A stretch of 52,555 nt of DNA, from contig CAXYYS010000013.1 in the NCBI GenBank assembly GCA_964293585.1, positions 1 to 52,555 of the forward strand. The letters are read 5' to 3'. The position numbers were made by a program, and so were the translations under genes. The notes under the pieces are model-generated. The model saw nothing but the letters and a program-made list of their open reading frames with translations, searched no databases and had not been told where the DNA came from. This document shows positions 49,774 through 52,555 of the stretch, in pieces (the stretch's first letter is position 1; every line of letters starts with the position of its first letter). This stretch comes from JAKVKY01 sp964293585 (GTDB taxonomy: Bacteria > Bacillota > Negativicutes > Acidaminococcales > Acidaminococcaceae).

Positions 49774-52555
49774 ATGCGAAACCGTAAAACTTTAGCAGCC
49801 CTCATACTCTTAAGTTTATGCGCAGCCGCTGTGCCGGCGTACGCCGCCGACCTGCCCGGTTATTTTGACTGGCGGTTAACTGAGCCTACCGTCCGTGATA
49901 GTGCCACAACCGAGGACATCGTAGGAGCAATACGGCAACAAACTCCTTACGGTACCTGCTGGACCTTTAGCACGACGGCCAGCCTGGAAAGCAGTATCAA
50001 CAGGCAGCGCCAGGCAGCAGGTCTGGGACCGGTAGAGCGTTTGAGCGAACGCTATCTGGCCTGGCTGACCTATGCCAAACCCCTGGACGGCAGCGGGGAT
50101 GGTTATTATTATAATAGTATTGACCCCACTAAAATAAATGACAAAGGCTTCTTAGCCGTTTATGATGCGGGCGATGATGACTATGAACCGGTAACGACGC
50201 TGGTCCACTACGGTGAACAATATAATAAGACGGTTCCCTATGCCGCAGGACCCAAAGACCTGTCGATGGCGGGCGTGAACAGCCTGTCCGGCAACGGCGT
50301 CGCCCTGCATGATCAGTTTAACTTACAGCCCAAGGGTTCTGATACCGCTAACCCGTATGCAGGCATAAGTATTAATCAGGCTCGTGACTATACCAAGCAG
50401 CTGCTGCAAACTTACGGCGTCCTGCGCGTAGATTATTGCGTAACGGGTGCAAACGCTGAAGAAAGGGTCAATAGGAATATTTGTGTCACTAACTATGTGG
50501 AGCCTAACCATGCTGTTTCCTTGGTAGGCTGGGATGACAACTACACCATGACTACCAGCGACGGTAAGACCCATACCGGCGCCTGGCTGATGCGCAACAG
50601 CTGGGGCACGGAATTAGAAGTAGATGGTACTACCCTTCCCATTGGTGATAAAGGTTATTTTTATATTTCTTACGATGATGCCACTGTCACTAACGCTTCT
50701 TTCTATAATGCAGAAACGGATTGGGGACGCTACACGGCAGTGGATACCGTTGCCCCCGGCGCCTGGAATATTAGCGCCACTAGTTTACCCTGGCCGCTGG
50801 CCCAGACCGGCAGTTACAAGACCGCCAGCAAATTGACCAGCGGCGGCAGCCAGTTCTTAAAAGCCGTAGGTATTTTTGTACCGGCGGACAGCATGAGTTA
50901 CAAGATCGAGGTCAGCCTGAAAGGCGACACCCCAGCTAACACCACTACCATCTATACCAAGAGCGGCACTTTTGGCCAGGACGGCACGGCCATGTATAAA
51001 GGCTACCGGACCGTGGATTTTGATAAATATGTGTACCTGCCTAATACCCAAAAATATTTTGTCACCGTGACCCTGACCGGCAAGGACGGCGAGACTTATT
51101 TGGTACCGGTTACCTATGAAGAAGGTAAGACTATGGCGGCTGGTACTTCTTATATCTATGATTCTAAGGCGGGCGCCTGGGTAGATGTCCAAACTGTGGG
51201 CGTGGATATTCCGGCAGAGGGTACGCCCACCGCGCCGGAGACAGGAACATCGGATGCTAATGAGCAGGGTCTGCCTCTGTTTGCCTTAAGCAAATATTCC
51301 AAGGAAGCTAACGGCGGTGATTTTACCGTGGTTTCCCTGAACGACAACGGCGTGGGCGGCAGCGAGATTTATTTAGGCAAGAAAGACGAGTTGTACACCA
51401 CGGATCTGCTGCATCCTGCCCTGCCTGATTTTCCCAACAGCTATCGCTACACCCTTTCCAACATGACCGTGGAATTAACCAAAGGCCTGACGGATTCCGT
51501 GTACGGCGGCGTGATCAGCGGCGAAGGCAGCGTCACCAAGACCGGCGACGGCCTCTTAGCACTTTCCGGCGCTAATACTTATACCGGCGCCACTAGTGTG
51601 AAAGAGGGTAGTTTGGCCCTCACCGGCAGTTTGCAAAGTCCGGTCACGGTGGCCAGCGGCGCTACTTTTACCGGTTACGGCACCATTAACGGTAACTTAA
51701 CCAACAGCGGCACTTTGGTCCCCGGCCTGACGGCCGAGGCCCGGAATTTATTTTACGCGGCTGCCGGTAATTCCACCACCACCACTGTGCCCCAAGTAGG
51801 GACCCTGACCGTCAATGGCAATTTTAATTCTACCGGCAAGTTAATGGTGGCAACTAACGGTACGAACATCAGCAAGCTAGCGGTTAGCGGCAGCAGTACC
51901 CTGACCGGTACGACCTTGGCCGCGACTAACGACAGTACGGCGCCCATGCTTAACCACAAGTATAACTATTTAACCTCCCAGGGCGGCATCACAGGCAACG
52001 TCACTGCGGGCGATGTTTCGCCTTACGTAACCTTAGCGGCTACCACGGAAGGCAACAATGCTTACGTCACCGCCAACCAGAAACAAACTTTGGGCAGCCT
52101 GCCAGGTATGACGTCTTCCGAAAATTCTGTGGGCGCAGCTCTGAACAAGATGACGATAGAAACCGTAGCAGCCAATCCTACTTCTGCCACGGCTCAGGCT
52201 TTGAACGCGGTGCTCTACCAGGACGAAGCTGCCAGCAGGAACTTTACCAAAGCTGTGACCAGCGAGGCCAGGGTGCAGCTGCTGAGCCAAAGCCCCCAGA
52301 GCAGTCTGACCAGCGAAAGCATCTATAACAGATTGGATGCGGTAGATTTTAGCAGCCTGGTAGCGGCAGAAGTTGCTTTGCCACACCTGACATCAGCGCA
52401 AGGAAATAAAAATCTGACTGGCAAGGCAGCCAACCAAAATTCTCCGGCCGAAAAAAACTCGGCAAACCAAATTTCTATTACGCAACAAAATTCCACAAAG
52501 CAAAATTCTGATATCGTTTCCACTTCCACGCCCGTAACTTTGGACGCCAATAATA
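49774..52555 (+). CDS. Second papain-like peptidase autotransporter (cut by window end)
   Basis: Open from the ATG at 49774 to the end of the window, 927 codons without a stop; strong RBS AAAGGAGG. Same plan as the preceding gene: signal peptide ending VPAYA, Cys62 in RQQTPYGTCWTFSTTASLES, His246 in PNHAVSLVGWDDNYT, Asn275 in LMRNSWGT, a lectin-like region, the GVISGEGSVTKTGDG repeat and a Gln/Asn/Ser-rich linker. The beta-barrel should follow outside the window. The peptidase half differs clearly from copy 1, including an insertion after NSWGT (ELEVDGTTLPIGDKG), while the passenger half is nearly identical at DNA level. It is probably transcribed with copy 1. Confidence 0.88.
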   Translation, partial: MRNRKTLAALILLSLCAAAVPAYAADLPGYFDWRLTEPTVRDSATTEDIVGAIRQQTPYGTCWTFSTTASLESSINRQRQAAGLGPVERLSERYLAWLTYAKPLDGSGDGYYYNSIDPTKINDKGFLAVYDAGDDDYEPVTTLVHYGEQYNKTVPYAAGPKDLSMAGVNSLSGNGVALHDQFNLQPKGSDTANPYAGISINQARDYTKQLLQTYGVLRVDYCVTGANAEERVNRNICVTNYVEPNHAVSLVGWDDNYTMTTSDGKTHTGAWLMRNSWGTELEVDGTTLPIGDKGYFYISYDDATVTNASFYNAETDWGRYTAVDTVAPGAWNISATSLPWPLAQTGSYKTASKLTSGGSQFLKAVGIFVPADSMSYKIEVSLKGDTPANTTTIYTKSGTFGQDGTAMYKGYRTVDFDKYVYLPNTQKYFVTVTLTGKDGETYLVPVTYEEGKTMAAGTSYIYDSKAGAWVDVQTVGVDIPAEGTPTAPETGTSDANEQGLPLFALSKYSKEANGGDFTVVSLNDNGVGGSEIYLGKKDELYTTDLLHPALPDFPNSYRYTLSNMTVELTKGLTDSVYGGVISGEGSVTKTGDGLLALSGANTYTGATSVKEGSLALTGSLQSPVTVASGATFTGYGTINGNLTNSGTLVPGLTAEARNLFYAAAGNSTTTTVPQVGTLTVNGNFNSTGKLMVATNGTNISKLAVSGSSTLTGTTLAATNDSTAPMLNHKYNYLTSQGGITGNVTAGDVSPYVTLAATTEGNNAYVTANQKQTLGSLPGMTSSENSVGAALNKMTIETVAANPTSATAQALNAVLYQDEAASRNFTKAVTSEARVQLLSQSPQSSLTSESIYNRLDAVDFSSLVAAEVALPHLTSAQGNKNLTGKAANQNSPAEKNSANQISITQQNSTKQNSDIVSTSTPVTLDANN
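51310..52335 (+). repeat. Passenger segment nearly identical to copy 1 (about 47718-48765)
   Basis: From the codons of GGDFTVVSLNDNGVGG through those of the QNAVLYQ/TKAVTSEAR region, the two genes match almost base for base, including silent positions. The upstream peptidase-coding parts do not. This marks a recent duplication or gene conversion confined to the passenger. Confidence 0.85.

Overview
The window looks like the chromosome of a diderm Firmicute (Negativicutes), most likely an Acidaminococcaceae relative such as Phascolarctobacterium. Two signals support this. The run yybS-gdpP-rplI-dnaB-purB-purA is a Firmicutes chromosomal arrangement. The same window also encodes outer-membrane proteins (a TonB-dependent receptor and autotransporters ending in Phe), a Tat system, a B12-dependent acyl-CoA mutase with a CoA-transferase, and a 2-oxoacid:ferredoxin oxidoreductase. 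Together these suggest an anaerobe fermenting succinate or amino acids. The genus is inferred from gene content only.

Layout. 0-5 kb (minus strand): a double-CMD protein, a tatB-like/tatA/tatC cluster beside a Tat-type lipoprotein iron-sulfur flavoprotein, a LysR regulator and a GGDEF protein. 5.2-8 kb: four-gene Kor operon. 8-12.8 kb: TonB receptor divergent from a catalase with a lysine-rich tail, then a histone H1-like protein; the shared regulatory region has a Fur/PerR-like box and two palindromes. 12.8-19.2 kb: CoA-transferase, acyl-CoA mutase large and B12 subunits, and an MmgE/PrpD protein, divergent from a LysR regulator. 19.2-24.3 kb: aldehyde dehydrogenase, AEC transporter, ferredoxin-type aldo/keto reductase, nitroreductase and a DUF3783-like protein with a 33-bp minisatellite. 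24.3-32.3 kb: housekeeping purA, purB, dnaB, rplI, gdpP, yybS. 32.4-37.9 kb: two hybrid histidine kinases in tandem. 37.9-43 kb: ald, yjiH, yjiG and an M20 amidohydrolase, divergent from an unusual regulator. 43-52.5 kb: an exported-protein region with an SGNH/CE2-like esterase, two paralogous exported proteins of unknown family, and two tandem autotransporters carrying papain-like (C1A) peptidase domains, the second cut by the window end.

The most notable observations are: (i) a catalase with a histone-like Lys tail directly upstream of an H1-like gene; (ii) tandem papain-peptidase autotransporters with near-identical passenger DNA but diverged peptidase domains, plus a fossil 3' end of a lost earlier copy; (iii) purB interrupted by an in-frame TAA with the intact conserved C-terminus still encoded behind it; (iv) a mutase large subunit that differs from the remembered family consensus at several normally invariant positions. 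No tRNA, rRNA, CRISPR array, transposase or phage gene was seen. Gene starts were moved where a Shine-Dalgarno sequence pointed to an internal start.
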